From the NCBI GenBank assembly GCA_016200135.1, contig JACQFI010000049.1:1-53299 (forward strand): DNA of 53,299 bases. Direction: 5' to 3'. Made by a program: the position numbers and the translations under genes. This DNA comes from Planctomycetota bacterium. GTDB lineage: Bacteria; Planctomycetota; SZUA-567; H5-PLA8. The notes beneath the pieces were generated by a model. That model made no database searches and had not been told where the DNA came from. It was given only the letters and a program-made list of their open reading frames with translations. This document shows, piece after piece, positions 44,405 through 52,471 of the stretch (the stretch's first letter is position 1; every line of letters starts with the position of its first letter).

Positions 44405-44431
44405 ATTCGTGTGCATTTGTGAAGATTCGTG
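44405..44431 (+). repeat. three phased ATTCGTG-type units before the permease gene
   Basis: ATTCGTG, ATTTGTG and ATTCGTG occur at 44405, 44415 and 44425, exactly ten bases apart, in the gap between the ATPase and permease genes. This could be a remnant of a dispersed tandem repeat or a phased protein-binding site. Confidence 0.5.
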
Positions 44432-44444
44432 GAAGAAGCGCCAA

Positions 44445-45236
44445 ATGGTCTTAGCAGTTTACACGCTGACCCACCGCGAACTGGTGCGCTTCTTTCGCCA
44501 GCGCAACCGGGTAATCGGGGCGCTGGGCCAGCCGATTATCTTCTGGCTGCTCTTCGGCGCGGGCCTGCGCGGCTCCTTCAATCGCGATCTGGCGGGCGGC
44601 ACGAGCTACATGGAATTCTTCGTGCCCGGCGTCGTCGCGATGATCCTGCTCTTCACCGCGATCTTCTCGACGATCTCGATCATCGAAGACCGCCGCGAAG
44701 GCTTTCTCCAGTCGGTGTTGGTCGCACCGGTCTCGCGGGCAAGCCTGGTCCTGGGCAAGCTCATCGGCGGGATGTGCCTCGCCGTGATCCAGGGCGTCAT
44801 CTTCATGCTCTTGGCCGTCGTGGCGCAAGGGCTGGAGATGGACCCTCTTAAGGCCGCGAGCCTCTTCGGAGCGATGTGCCTGATCTCATTTTCGCTGACG
44901 GGCCTCGGCTTCCTGATTGCGTGGCGCTGCGAGTCTACTCAAGGTTTTCACGCCATCATGAGCGTCTTTCTCTTTCCCATGTGGCTGCTCTCGGGCGCGT
45001 TCTTCCCGGTTACGGCCGAGACGCCCACGTGGCTGGCCTGGGTGGTCACGCTCAATCCCATGACCTACGGCGTGGCGCTGCTCCGGCATGCCCTGTATCT
45101 TGGGTCGGGCCGGCTGGACGGCGTGAATGGCCCCTCGGCGGGCCTCGCGCTGGGCATCAGCGCCGCCTTCGCCTTGGCGATGTTCGTCTGCGCACAGGCG
45201 GTTTCTGCGCGCCGCGTGCAAGGAGACCTGCAATGA
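44445..45236 (+). CDS. ABC-2 type permease
   Basis: The 263-residue membrane protein has six helices (GQPIIFWLLFGAGL, FVPGVVAMILLFTAIFSTIS, KLIGGMCLAVIQGVIFMLLA, LISFSLTGLGFLIAWR, VFLFPMWLLSGAFFPV, LALGISAAFALAMFV). The ABC-2 permease motif SIIEDRREGFLQSVLVAPVS lies after the second helix. It pairs with the ATPase upstream. The ATG at 44445 is preferred; a GTG at 44409 is in frame but lies in the repeat. Its stop codon overlaps the sco start by four bases (ATGA). Confidence 0.87.
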   Translation: MVLAVYTLTHRELVRFFRQRNRVIGALGQPIIFWLLFGAGLRGSFNRDLAGGTSYMEFFVPGVVAMILLFTAIFSTISIIEDRREGFLQSVLVAPVSRASLVLGKLIGGMCLAVIQGVIFMLLAVVAQGLEMDPLKAASLFGAMCLISFSLTGLGFLIAWRCESTQGFHAIMSVFLFPMWLLSGAFFPVTAETPTWLAWVVTLNPMTYGVALLRHALYLGSGRLDGVNGPSAGLALGISAAFALAMFVCAQAVSARRVQGDLQ

Positions 45237-45874
45237 ACGCCACGACGCCTTCGCCCGCGGCCGCCGCCCGCTGGCTCCCTATCGCGCTGCTGGTGATTCC
45301 CTTCTTTCTCTTGGGTCTGGGCATCTTCACGCGCTACCTCAAGGAACGCATGGCCCCGCCTCCCGTGCTGCCTATTATGGGTGAGGTGCCCGACTTTCGG
45401 TGCATCGAGCGCAGCGGCCTGCCCATCTCGCGCGACGACTTGAAAGGCCGGCTCTGGGTCGCCTCGTTCGTCTTTACCCACTGCGGCGGCCCCTGCCCGG
45501 CGATGTGCGCGCAACTCGCCGACTTGCAGAAGACCATCAAGCACAAGGTCCAGGACATCCGCCTCGTCTCGTTCACCCTCGACCCGGAGAACGATACGCC
45601 GCAGGTGCTCAAGCTCTACGGCGAACGCTTCGGCGCGGACCCGAACAAGTGGCTCTTTCTTACCGGCGACAAGGAGAAGATTCAGCAGCTCGCCACGCAG
45701 GGCTTCAAGCTCAGCGCGCTGGAAGGCCAGGACGGCGTCATCGTCCACAGCACGCACTTCGTCCTGGTGGACAACCTGTCGCGCATCCGGGGCTACTACG
45801 CGGGCACGGACGCGGACGCCTTGAACAAGCTGCGCGACGACATCGAGAAGCTCATTCAAGAGGCCAAGCGTTGA
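45233..45874 (+). CDS. Sco1/SenC-family copper chaperone for cytochrome oxidase
   Basis: The 213-residue protein has one N-terminal membrane anchor (WLPIALLVIPFFLLGLGIF) and a thioredoxin-like domain. The copper site is C88-P-A-M-C92 with H172 in VHSTHFVLVD, the Sco pattern CPxxC plus HS. An extra cysteine, C84, lies four residues before (THCGGPC). It would deliver copper to the CuA site of an oxidase. The start overlaps the permease stop codon (ATGA), with AAGGAG six bases before. Its own stop codon overlaps the DUF420 start (TTGA). No cox gene is in the window. Confidence 0.92.
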   Translation: MNATTPSPAAAARWLPIALLVIPFFLLGLGIFTRYLKERMAPPPVLPIMGEVPDFRCIERSGLPISRDDLKGRLWVASFVFTHCGGPCPAMCAQLADLQKTIKHKVQDIRLVSFTLDPENDTPQVLKLYGERFGADPNKWLFLTGDKEKIQQLATQGFKLSALEGQDGVIVHSTHFVLVDNLSRIRGYYAGTDADALNKLRDDIEKLIQEAKR

Positions 45875-46311
45875 TCCCCGAAGAGATCCTCCATAAACTG
45901 CCCGCCTTCCATGCTTCCCTGAACGCCCTCGTCACCGTGCTGATCTCGGCCGGCATGGTCTTCATCAAGCGCAAGAACGTCACGGCGCACAAGACCTGCA
46001 TGCTCGTCGCGGCGGCGGCTTCTGCGGTCTTCCTCACCAGCTATGTGATTTATCACGCGAATGTCGGTTCGGTTCCGTTCACGCATCCGGGCTTCGTGCG
46101 GTACGTGTATTACATCATTCTCATCCCGCACGTGATTCTCGCCGCCGTCACGCTGCCGTTGATCCTGACGACGCTCTACCGCGCCTACAAGAACGACCTG
46201 GAAGGCCACAAACGCATCGCCAAGTGGACGTTCCCCCTGTGGCTCTACGTCGCCGTCACCGGAGTGCTGGTCTACTTGATGTTGTATGTGTGGTTTCCGG
46301 GAACGGCATGA
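45871..46311 (+). CDS. DUF420 family membrane protein
   Basis: The 146-residue protein has four helices. It starts at a TTG in a four-base overlap with the sco stop codon, with AAGAGG before it. The conserved DUF420 histidines are in AFHASLNAL, VTAHKTCML, VIYHANVG, LIPHVILA and GHKRIAKW. DUF420 proteins (CtaM-like) sit beside ctaA, ctaB and sco in many genomes and are needed for assembly of haem-copper oxidases in some bacteria. The gene is last in the operon. Without the upstream in-frame overprint its true length is as given. Confidence 0.88.
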   Translation: MIPEEILHKLPAFHASLNALVTVLISAGMVFIKRKNVTAHKTCMLVAAAASAVFLTSYVIYHANVGSVPFTHPGFVRYVYYIILIPHVILAAVTLPLILTTLYRAYKNDLEGHKRIAKWTFPLWLYVAVTGVLVYLMLYVWFPGTA

Positions 46312-46314
46312 AGA

Positions 46315-46386
46315 TAAAACGTAAAACGTAATTAATCGACATCAGCCCGGAAGTTCGGCGTAGTTTTTACGTTTTACGTTTTACGT
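46315..46386. repeat. palindromic AAAACGT heptamer element between convergent genes
   Basis: A left array of TAAAACG units (46315-46330) faces a right array of inverted units (46363-46386). They flank a loop of about 35 bases and can pair over at least 16 bases. It lies between the ends of the DUF420 gene and the HEAT gene, so it would serve as a bidirectional terminator. The same unit occurs at 52915-53059. Confidence 0.8.
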
Positions 46387-46399
46387 GTCGCGCTACGTC

Positions 46400-47356
46400 C
46401 TACCGCTTCTTCCCTTCCAAAATCTCCAGCGCCTTGCGCGCCTGCCCTTGCAGCATCGGGTTGGGATTCTCTAGCAGCTTCTCAAGGGCATTCTTGCCGG
46501 TGTCGTCCTTGATGCGCGCGAGTGCGATCGCGGCGTTGTAGGTCACGTCGAGGTCATTGTCCTTCAGGTACGCGTGGCGCAGAGCCTCGCGGATGGCTTC
46601 GAGTTTCTCAACCGGCGCGCCCTGCACGGCGCCAGACGTATAGTGATGAAAGCCGATCGCGCCCAGCGCGTAGGCGCAGGTCTCGCGCACGCCCGAATCC
46701 CCGTCGGTGGACAAGCGCCGGATCAGCACGTCGATCGAGTCCAGGTTCTTGAAGAGCGCGAGGCCATCGGCCGCGTACATGCGCAGCCCCGCGGCGGTCT
46801 GCGGGTCGTCGCGGCTCTCTTCTTCCGCGGCCTTGCTCAACACCTTTAGTCCGCGTCCGCCGGGATCGCCCAGGAGACCCGCCAGCGGACCGGCATAATA
46901 CGCCGCCCACCAGCGCAGGCGCACGCGACGCTCTTCGGCCTTGCGGATCATGTCGCTCGGCGACCAGGTCTCGACCTCTTCGTCGAGCTCGGGCTTTTCG
47001 ACGATGTCGAGCAGCGCGTTGAGGACGTCCGGGTTCTGCACTTCCTTGTCGTTGATGTGCTCGGACATTTCCCGCGCCACCTGCCAGCGCGTGCGCTTGG
47101 AGCCCGCCGCGATGCCGTTGCGCAGTTCCAACGCGTACTGGTCGGACTTCTTGGGTTCCCGCAGCGTCCACCAGCCGATAAAAAGCACCAGGCAGATGCC
47201 GCCGCCCACCGCCGCCGGAAAGAAGACCATGGAGAGCAGAAAGCTGCGCCGGACTTCGGGCGGCAGATCGCGGATATGCGCGTCCTGCTTGGGCACGTCC
47301 TCCGGCGTGGGCTTGCCCACTTCGGTGCTGCCGGGCGGGGGAGGGGAATAGGACAT
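46400..47356 (-). CDS. membrane-anchored HEAT-repeat protein
   Basis: The 318-residue protein has a Pro-rich cytoplasmic start and one membrane helix (SMVFFPAAVGGGICLVLFIG). HEAT-type repeats cover most of the rest (GLRMYAADGLALFKNLDSID, SGVRETCAYALGAIGFHHY, DVTYNAAIALARIKDD). It lies 83 bases after the PetD-like gene on the same strand and is perhaps in the same transcript, which would suggest a scaffold for the bc-type complex; that is only an inference. AGGAG is 12 bases from the ATG. Confidence 0.75.
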   Translation of the reverse strand: MSYSPPPPGSTEVGKPTPEDVPKQDAHIRDLPPEVRRSFLLSMVFFPAAVGGGICLVLFIGWWTLREPKKSDQYALELRNGIAAGSKRTRWQVAREMSEHINDKEVQNPDVLNALLDIVEKPELDEEVETWSPSDMIRKAEERRVRLRWWAAYYAGPLAGLLGDPGGRGLKVLSKAAEEESRDDPQTAAGLRMYAADGLALFKNLDSIDVLIRRLSTDGDSGVRETCAYALGAIGFHHYTSGAVQGAPVEKLEAIREALRHAYLKDNDLDVTYNAAIALARIKDDTGKNALEKLLENPNPMLQGQARKALEILEGKKR

Positions 47357-47439
47357 GCTGACTTACGGCTCCTGGCTCGAGGGCAACAGTATAGGCGCTG
47401 CCGTCAACTTCGCCAGAAGCTGCGAGCCGAGCGCGCGGG

Positions 47440-48549
47440 CTAGATGTTGAAGAAATAATCCGGGATGAACACGATGTACTTCAAGTTGATGCTCCAGCGC
47501 AGGTACATCTTGATCGGCAGGCTGAGCATCACCAGCAGGTGCATGATGACCACCGAGAAGCGCACGAAGCCGAGCTGCTGGTAGAACTTTTTAAAGGCCA
47601 CGGTCGCCAGCGCGGGCATGACCGTGAAATAGCCCAGAATGAGCGCGAAACCCGGCCACTCGCGCTTCCACCACTCCGCCGGCGGCGCCTTGCCCAGCAG
47701 GTTGGTCCAGAAGTATTCGGACAGGTTGACGTTGTTCAGCGAGAGCAGTTTGTGTTCGTTCCAGGGTTCGTACAAGCCAAAGAAGTTCCAGTTGGGCCCC
47801 CGCAGGAACGTGCCGACGAAGATCAGCAGCACCCACAGAATCAGGAAGCCGAACAGGAAGACGCTGATCGCGAAGCGCCGCTGCTCGAAGGTGAAGTAGC
47901 CGACGCCCTTGGGGTTGGGGTCGCAGTACGGCAGCGCGATCAGGCCCGAGATGATCATGCCCGGCAGGAGCACGCCGGCGATCCATGGATCGTAGTAGAC
48001 GAGCATCTCCTGCAGGCCCAGGAAGTACCAGGGCGCCTTCGCGGGGTTGGGGCTCTTGGCCGGATTGGCGAACTGTTCGAGCGGCGCTTCGAGGCCGATG
48101 GACCAGGCGAAGATCGCCGCGAGCACGAACGCCGCCACGATCGCTTCGATGTAGATCAGGTACGGCCAGACGTGCAGTTTCTCTTCGGCGGCTTCGTGCT
48201 CGTCGGAGCGCAGGCCCTGCCGGAAGCGTTCGTCGTTGTTCACCGCCTGATAGAAAGCCGCCCAGATCACCAGGCCGGTGAGCACGATCATGATGAAGAT
48301 CGGCGCGTTGTCGGCCTTGCGGGCCTCGTTGTAAAACTGCGGGCTGAGCAGGCTGATGAAGAAGAAGACCAACATCGCGATCACGATGCCGATGGTGACC
48401 GGGGGCTTGACCAGGATCTTGCGGAACTTCAGCGCGCCGAAGAACGTGACCACCGAACCCGAGAACAGGATCTGCGGCTTGCAGACCCAGTTCACGAAAT
48501 CGAAGAACGGCTGCATGTAGTCGGGGCCAAGGCCCACGGGACCGGACAT
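47440..48549 (-). CDS. cytochrome b C-terminal half (PetD/subunit IV-like) of a bc-type complex
   Basis: The 369-residue membrane protein has about eight helices, longer than the usual subunit IV (about 160 residues). The Qo-site region is FANPAKSPNPAKAPWYFLGL, with APWY in place of the PEWY motif, so the acidic residue is missing. It continues LQEMLVYYDPWIAGVLLPGM, typical of this family. A C-terminal extension with extra helices follows. AGGAG precedes the ATG, and the gene begins 49 bases after the PetB-like gene. It forms the quinol site together with PetB and the Rieske protein. A haem c site (CxxCH) is absent. Confidence 0.9.
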   Translation of the reverse strand: MSGPVGLGPDYMQPFFDFVNWVCKPQILFSGSVVTFFGALKFRKILVKPPVTIGIVIAMLVFFFISLLSPQFYNEARKADNAPIFIMIVLTGLVIWAAFYQAVNNDERFRQGLRSDEHEAAEEKLHVWPYLIYIEAIVAAFVLAAIFAWSIGLEAPLEQFANPAKSPNPAKAPWYFLGLQEMLVYYDPWIAGVLLPGMIISGLIALPYCDPNPKGVGYFTFEQRRFAISVFLFGFLILWVLLIFVGTFLRGPNWNFFGLYEPWNEHKLLSLNNVNLSEYFWTNLLGKAPPAEWWKREWPGFALILGYFTVMPALATVAFKKFYQQLGFVRFSVVIMHLLVMLSLPIKMYLRWSINLKYIVFIPDYFFNI

Positions 48550-48598
48550 GTTCGGCTCCTAAAACTTCGCCTCGGTGTCGTTCGTTCGCCGCGCCCGC

Positions 48599-49399
48599 TT
48601 ACAGCGGCGCGCTGAAACCGTCTTTGCGTATGCGCCAGAAATGCACGGCCATCAGGAATCCCGCCACCAGAGGCAGAAAGACGCAATGCAGGACGTAAAA
48701 CCGCAGCAGCGCGCTGGGGCCGACGATCGAGCCGCCCAGCAGCGCAAAGCGGATGTCGCTCTTCGAATGCACCACTTTAAAGTCGTCGTAACCGATTAGC
48801 GACGCGCCCGGACCTTCGTGGCCCAGGAACGGCGTCGCGCGGGCCATGTTCGTGCCGACCGTGATGGCCCAGATCGCGAGCTGGTCCCAGGGGAGCAGGT
48901 AGCCGGTGAACGAGAGCAGCAGCGTCAGCTTGAGCAGGATCACGCCCACCGCCCAGTTGAACTCGCGCGGGGCTTTATACGAACCGGTCATGAAGACGCG
49001 CAGCATGTGGAGCCAGACGATCAGCACCATCGCGTGTGCGCCCCAGCGGTGGACGTTGCGCATGAACATGCCCAGCGGCACGTCTTCGCGCAGGGCGACG
49101 ATGTCGACGTAAGCGTACTCTGGAGTTGGGCGGTAGTAGAACATCAGGAAGACGCCCGAGATTGTCAGGATCAGGAACATGAAGAAGGAGAGCCCGCCCA
49201 TGCACCAGGTATAGCGCATGCGGACGGCATGACCCTTCAGCTTGGCCGGGTGCAGGTGCAGGAACAGGTTCGAGAGCACCACCAGCGTGCGGTTGCGGTC
49301 GGTGTCCGGGAAGCCGTGGCGGAAGACCGACTTCCAGATGACCGACTGGTATACGCTCTCGTCGAGAATCTTGCGGACTTGATCGCCTACAGCGCTCAT
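48599..49399 (-). CDS. cytochrome b N-terminal half (PetB/QcrB-like), di-haem
   Basis: The 266-residue protein has four helices. The two haems b are ligated by the pairs H117/H131 ([19 protein letters not shown]) and H238/H253 ([22 protein letters not shown]). The spacing of 14 and 15 residues is the b6-type pattern; mitochondrial bc1 has 14 and 14. [20 protein letters not shown] is the conserved Qo-side stretch. It moves electrons across the membrane in a Q-cycle. The ATG has AAGAGAG before it. The split cytochrome b and absence of a nearby Rieske gene (it is 10 kb away) are notable. Confidence 0.93.
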   Translation of the reverse strand: MSAVGDQVRKILDESVYQSVIWKSVFRHGFPDTDRNRTLVVLSNLFLHLHPAKLKGHAVRMRYTWCMGGLSFFMFLILTISGVFLMFYYRPTPEYAYVDIVALREDVPLGMFMRNVHRWGAHAMVLIVWLHMLRVFMTGSYKAPREFNWAVGVILLKLTLLLSFTGYLLPWDQLAIWAITVGTNMARATPFLGHEGPGASLIGYDDFKVVHSKSDIRFALLGGSIVGPSALLRFYVLHCVFLPLVAGFLMAVHFWRIRKDGFSAPL

Positions 49400-49771
49400 C
49401 GATCGGCTCTCTTCGTTGCGGGTCTCTGACGTATGCGCAACAGCATGCAGCGGCTGCTGTTCATTGTCTTCCTGCTGCGTTCACGTTTTGAGCGTCCTGA
49501 ATATACGCTCCGACCATTTCCTGTCAATGCAAACGCGCCCGCGGGACAAACTACGCTCTGTACCCTAACGAGCCGCATAAGCCTTGTTCGGGTCTTGCGT
49601 TGCAACTTGAATGCCAACCTCGTCCAAGTCGGGGCTGTGCAAGATATTCTTAAGTGGTTGAACCCAAAGGAATATCGTGAGCGGCGGGCAGAAAGCGCGA
49701 ATTACGTTCAAAGGACGCGCGCTCCTCTTATTGGAGCATTGGGACACACGCATGCGCCCACTTGGCCGTGC
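49400..49771. other. 372-bp intergenic region
   Basis: It lies between the bc-complex genes and the TAXI gene, both on the minus strand, so it should contain the promoter of petB. A 126-residue open frame on the plus strand (49433-49813) looks random: it has a mixed composition and overlaps the TAXI gene. No RNA or strong palindrome was seen. Confidence 0.35.
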
Positions 49772-51160
49772 TTAGGGTTTGTTCTCGGGCTTCGGTTCCG
49801 CAACCGGCTCTAACGGGTGGATCTGTCGCAGGATCGCGTCCTGCTTTGCCAGCAGGATCTTCGATTGCAGCTTCAGGATGAGATTCGCGCACTGCGAGAG
49901 GAAGATGGCGAAGACCTGGTCGCCGCGCAGGTCCTCGTTGGTCAGTTCCTCCAGCGCCTTGAGCTTGATCTCCGTGACCTGATGCAGATAGGCCTGCATC
50001 TGCGCGGGATCCTCGGCGCTCATCTGGGCCTTCTCGATTTGCAAGGTCTCGGTCAGGTACACGTCGAGGCGTTCTTTCTGCGCCGAGAGCTGCCGCTGGC
50101 GTTCTTTCTCTTTGAGTTTCTGCCAGCGGTCCCAGGCGAGGTACAGGCCCGCGCCGAACGCGAAGAGCAGTTCCTTGAAGGCCGCGATGGACTGCATGAA
50201 GTCGGAGAGCAGTCCGACGCCTTCGTAGGGATCGAAGTAGCTGTGCGCGGCCGGATGGAGTGTCAGGCGCGGCCAATCCGCCGCCTGCTTGGCCGGAATG
50301 AGCTGCTTGATGCGATCCGCCGCGGGCGTCTCGTAGAGCGCTTCGAGCGTGGCGTTGATCAGCGCCTTGCCGGCGCGCGGATGGGCCACGAGCACCGCCA
50401 TCGCCGCCACGGTCGCGACCGACTGCGCCGGCACGGGCGGTCCTTCCGCGAAGAGCCCGCGCGGAATCTCCACCGGCGACAGATACGGATAGCGGACCGA
50501 CAAGGCTTCCGCGTCTTCGACCGGCAGGAGTTCGAAGGTTCCCGAGCGCAGCACCTCGCGCAGGTCCGGGTTCTCGAAGCCGGTCGTGACCAGCGCGGCG
50601 TCCAGTGAGGAATCCTTGAGCAGGTCGGTGAAGTAGCGGCCGGTCTCCTTAAGCGAATCGAGCGGAACCCCGTAATGCTCCAGGATGGCCTTGGCGCTGT
50701 TCTTCATGCCCGAGCCTTCGCGGCCGAGCGCCACCTTGCGCCCGGCCAGGTCGCGAATCCCGCGCAACCCGCTGTTCTTGCGCACGATGACGAACATGGG
50801 CTCGCGGTAGAGCGGCGCGAGCACCGCCACGCCTTCGAGCGGGAAGGAATCCGCTTGGACGATTGCGAGATCCGCCTGCGCTTCGGCTACGCGGCTCAGA
50901 TTCTCGCCGCTCCCCGCGGATTCGAGCACCGCCACGGTCCGGCCGGTGCGCTTGCCCATGAACTCGGCGAGGACCTCGCCCACCTGGTAGTACTGCCCGC
51001 CGCGCGCGCCCGTGCTGATGCGGATCTCCGCAGGCAGGCGGTCGCGCGTGAAGTACCAGGCGCTCAGCGAGAGCACGAAAAGGACGGCCGCGGCCCAAGC
51101 GCACCAGCGCCGCACTAATCCAGTGGTTGTGCGTGGCTCCGGGACGGGCTGTATGCTCAA
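49772..51160 (-). CDS. TAXI-family solute-binding protein with C-terminal membrane helix and coiled coil
   Basis: The 462-residue protein starts at a TTG with GGAGA before it. An N-terminal membrane anchor (WCAWAAAVLFVLSLSAWYF) is followed by a periplasmic binding domain at about 45-315. That domain carries the TAXI sequences ISTGARGGQYYQVGEVLAEF, ESAGSGENLSRVAEAQADLA and KVALGREGSGMK. From about 335 there is a second hydrophobic segment (ELLFAFGAGLYLAWD) and a long Lys/Glu/Gln coiled coil. Usual TAXI proteins bind glutamate-like ligands and work with TRAP permeases. No TRAP permease gene is near, so it may be a sensor or a coupled adaptor instead. Confidence 0.82.
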   Translation of the reverse strand: MSIQPVPEPRTTTGLVRRWCAWAAAVLFVLSLSAWYFTRDRLPAEIRISTGARGGQYYQVGEVLAEFMGKRTGRTVAVLESAGSGENLSRVAEAQADLAIVQADSFPLEGVAVLAPLYREPMFVIVRKNSGLRGIRDLAGRKVALGREGSGMKNSAKAILEHYGVPLDSLKETGRYFTDLLKDSSLDAALVTTGFENPDLREVLRSGTFELLPVEDAEALSVRYPYLSPVEIPRGLFAEGPPVPAQSVATVAAMAVLVAHPRAGKALINATLEALYETPAADRIKQLIPAKQAADWPRLTLHPAAHSYFDPYEGVGLLSDFMQSIAAFKELLFAFGAGLYLAWDRWQKLKEKERQRQLSAQKERLDVYLTETLQIEKAQMSAEDPAQMQAYLHQVTEIKLKALEELTNEDLRGDQVFAIFLSQCANLILKLQSKILLAKQDAILRQIHPLEPVAEPKPENKP

Positions 51161-51267
51161 ACCAATTTCTCCAGAATAAGAGTTTGCCTATCGGTGGGCA
51201 TATTACCCAGGTTATAGTAATCCTATCAGAACTATTCCTTATGAATCATTAAAGAGAGGGGTGATGG

Positions 51268-51930
51268 ATGGGCCGGAAAGCATCTTTCGTGTTCACTTCA
51301 CGCCGTCCACTGGATCGGTTTGTTTGGTGCAATACGCACGATTCGGCAAAGGCGAGTTCACTTTTAAATGAACTGCGAATTGAGACTGTGGATAGTTTGG
51401 GTATTAAAGATGACTTCTCGAGTTTCATCTACCCCGAAGCTGGTGTTATTGCGGTAGGGGCATACAAAGATAGCTTTGTGTTTTGCGATCGAGATATGAA
51501 TTCTTTGGATCTTCAACCGTTCCAGGCTTTTGCGTTTAGTGGACATTCATTAGGCGTTGTTTTGCACAGTGTCACGAATTATTGGGGCTTTACCTACAAA
51601 GGGCCTAGTGGCGTAAGCCGATTGGTGAGTGGCTATGAAGCAACTATCGAAAGAAGTGAAGGTAGCCCATTGCCAATAGAAGAGGATTTCTGGGCCAAAT
51701 ACTCTGCCGATGGCAAACACTGGTATGAAAAAGGCAAACGCCTTGACGTCGTCATGGGTGAAGAATTAGTTTTTCTCGTTACATCCATGTTCTTAGGAAA
51801 GCCCTTACACCATTACAATCCTATGGCTCAAGAAGATGTTCTCGAATTAGAAGAAGGGGAAGATTGGGATGGGCTTCCCGTAGAATTGTTCCACAAAGTC
51901 AAAAAGCCGTGGTGGAAGCTATGGCAGTGA
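51268..51930 (+). CDS. hypothetical protein of unusual base composition
   Basis: The 220-residue soluble protein starts at an ATG with GAGAGGGG six bases upstream. I do not recognise it. It begins RKASFVFTSRRPLDRFVWCN and has a central part with Gly/aromatic residues (SHxLGVVLHSVTNYWGFTYK-like) and a Trp-rich C-terminus (KKPWWKLWQ). The sequence is clearly richer in A and T than all its neighbours and uses AT-ending codons (for example TTT, AAA and GAA) that the rest of the window avoids. This points to recent transfer. No mobile-element ends or tRNA are near. Confidence 0.65.
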   Translation: MGRKASFVFTSRRPLDRFVWCNTHDSAKASSLLNELRIETVDSLGIKDDFSSFIYPEAGVIAVGAYKDSFVFCDRDMNSLDLQPFQAFAFSGHSLGVVLHSVTNYWGFTYKGPSGVSRLVSGYEATIERSEGSPLPIEEDFWAKYSADGKHWYEKGKRLDVVMGEELVFLVTSMFLGKPLHHYNPMAQEDVLELEEGEDWDGLPVELFHKVKKPWWKLWQ

Positions 51931-52026
51931 GCTTGCCATCATTGGTTGAACTGGATACGGGCGCCCCTATACTCCGCCGAAGCGTGCCGCTCCGGTTAGA
52001 CCGCCCATAAGAGGAGATGCCCAGCC

Positions 52027-52461
52027 ATGGCTTCCGAACCCATCGGACCGTTCGTGCGGGAAGAGGTCGTCCAGTTCTGCCGCGTGCTCGCGAATATGGT
52101 CGCCGCCGACCACAAGATCACGCCCGAAGAGCGCACCGAGCTTGAAAACGTGATCGCCGGCACGGGGCTCTCGCCCGACGATCCGGACGTAAAGCAGGCG
52201 GTCGAGGAAGAACTCAAGAAGCCCACTCCAATTGAAAAGCTGCTCGAATCGATCAACAGCCCCGGCCTGCGCCGCACGCTCTACCGCGCGCTGGTCGAGA
52301 TCGCCGTCAGCGACGGCCTGCATCCAAAGGAAGAAGAGACGCTCGCCAAGACCGCGAAGGTGTTCGGCCTGAACGAGAAGGCCGCGAAGGACCTCGTTAA
52401 GTGGACCCTCGACAGCATCGCGCAGGAAAAGCGCGAACACGAGATCATGAATAAACTGTAG
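52027..52461 (+). CDS. TerB-like (tellurite-resistance/DUF533-type) helical protein
   Basis: The 144-residue all-helical cytoplasmic protein contains two copies of the TerB half-pattern, with acidic residues after a helix. These are LANMVAADHKITPEERTEL (near 22-40) and LVEIAVSDGLHPKEEETLAK (near 90-109). In TerB proteins these Asp/Glu-containing loops bind a metal ion. It is not linked to ter genes here, so a role in tellurite resistance is not supported; TerB-type domains occur in many stress-related or membrane-linked systems. AGAGGAG lies about nine bases before the ATG. A long palindromic repeat follows the gene. Confidence 0.82.
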   Translation: MASEPIGPFVREEVVQFCRVLANMVAADHKITPEERTELENVIAGTGLSPDDPDVKQAVEEELKKPTPIEKLLESINSPGLRRTLYRALVEIAVSDGLHPKEEETLAKTAKVFGLNEKAAKDLVKWTLDSIAQEKREHEIMNKL

Positions 52462-52471
52462 TAGCGCAAAA

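Noticed and set aside
49433..49813. 126-codon plus-strand frame in the gap before petB
   Set aside because: Overlaps the end of the TAXI gene, has no ribosome site and no recognisable pattern.
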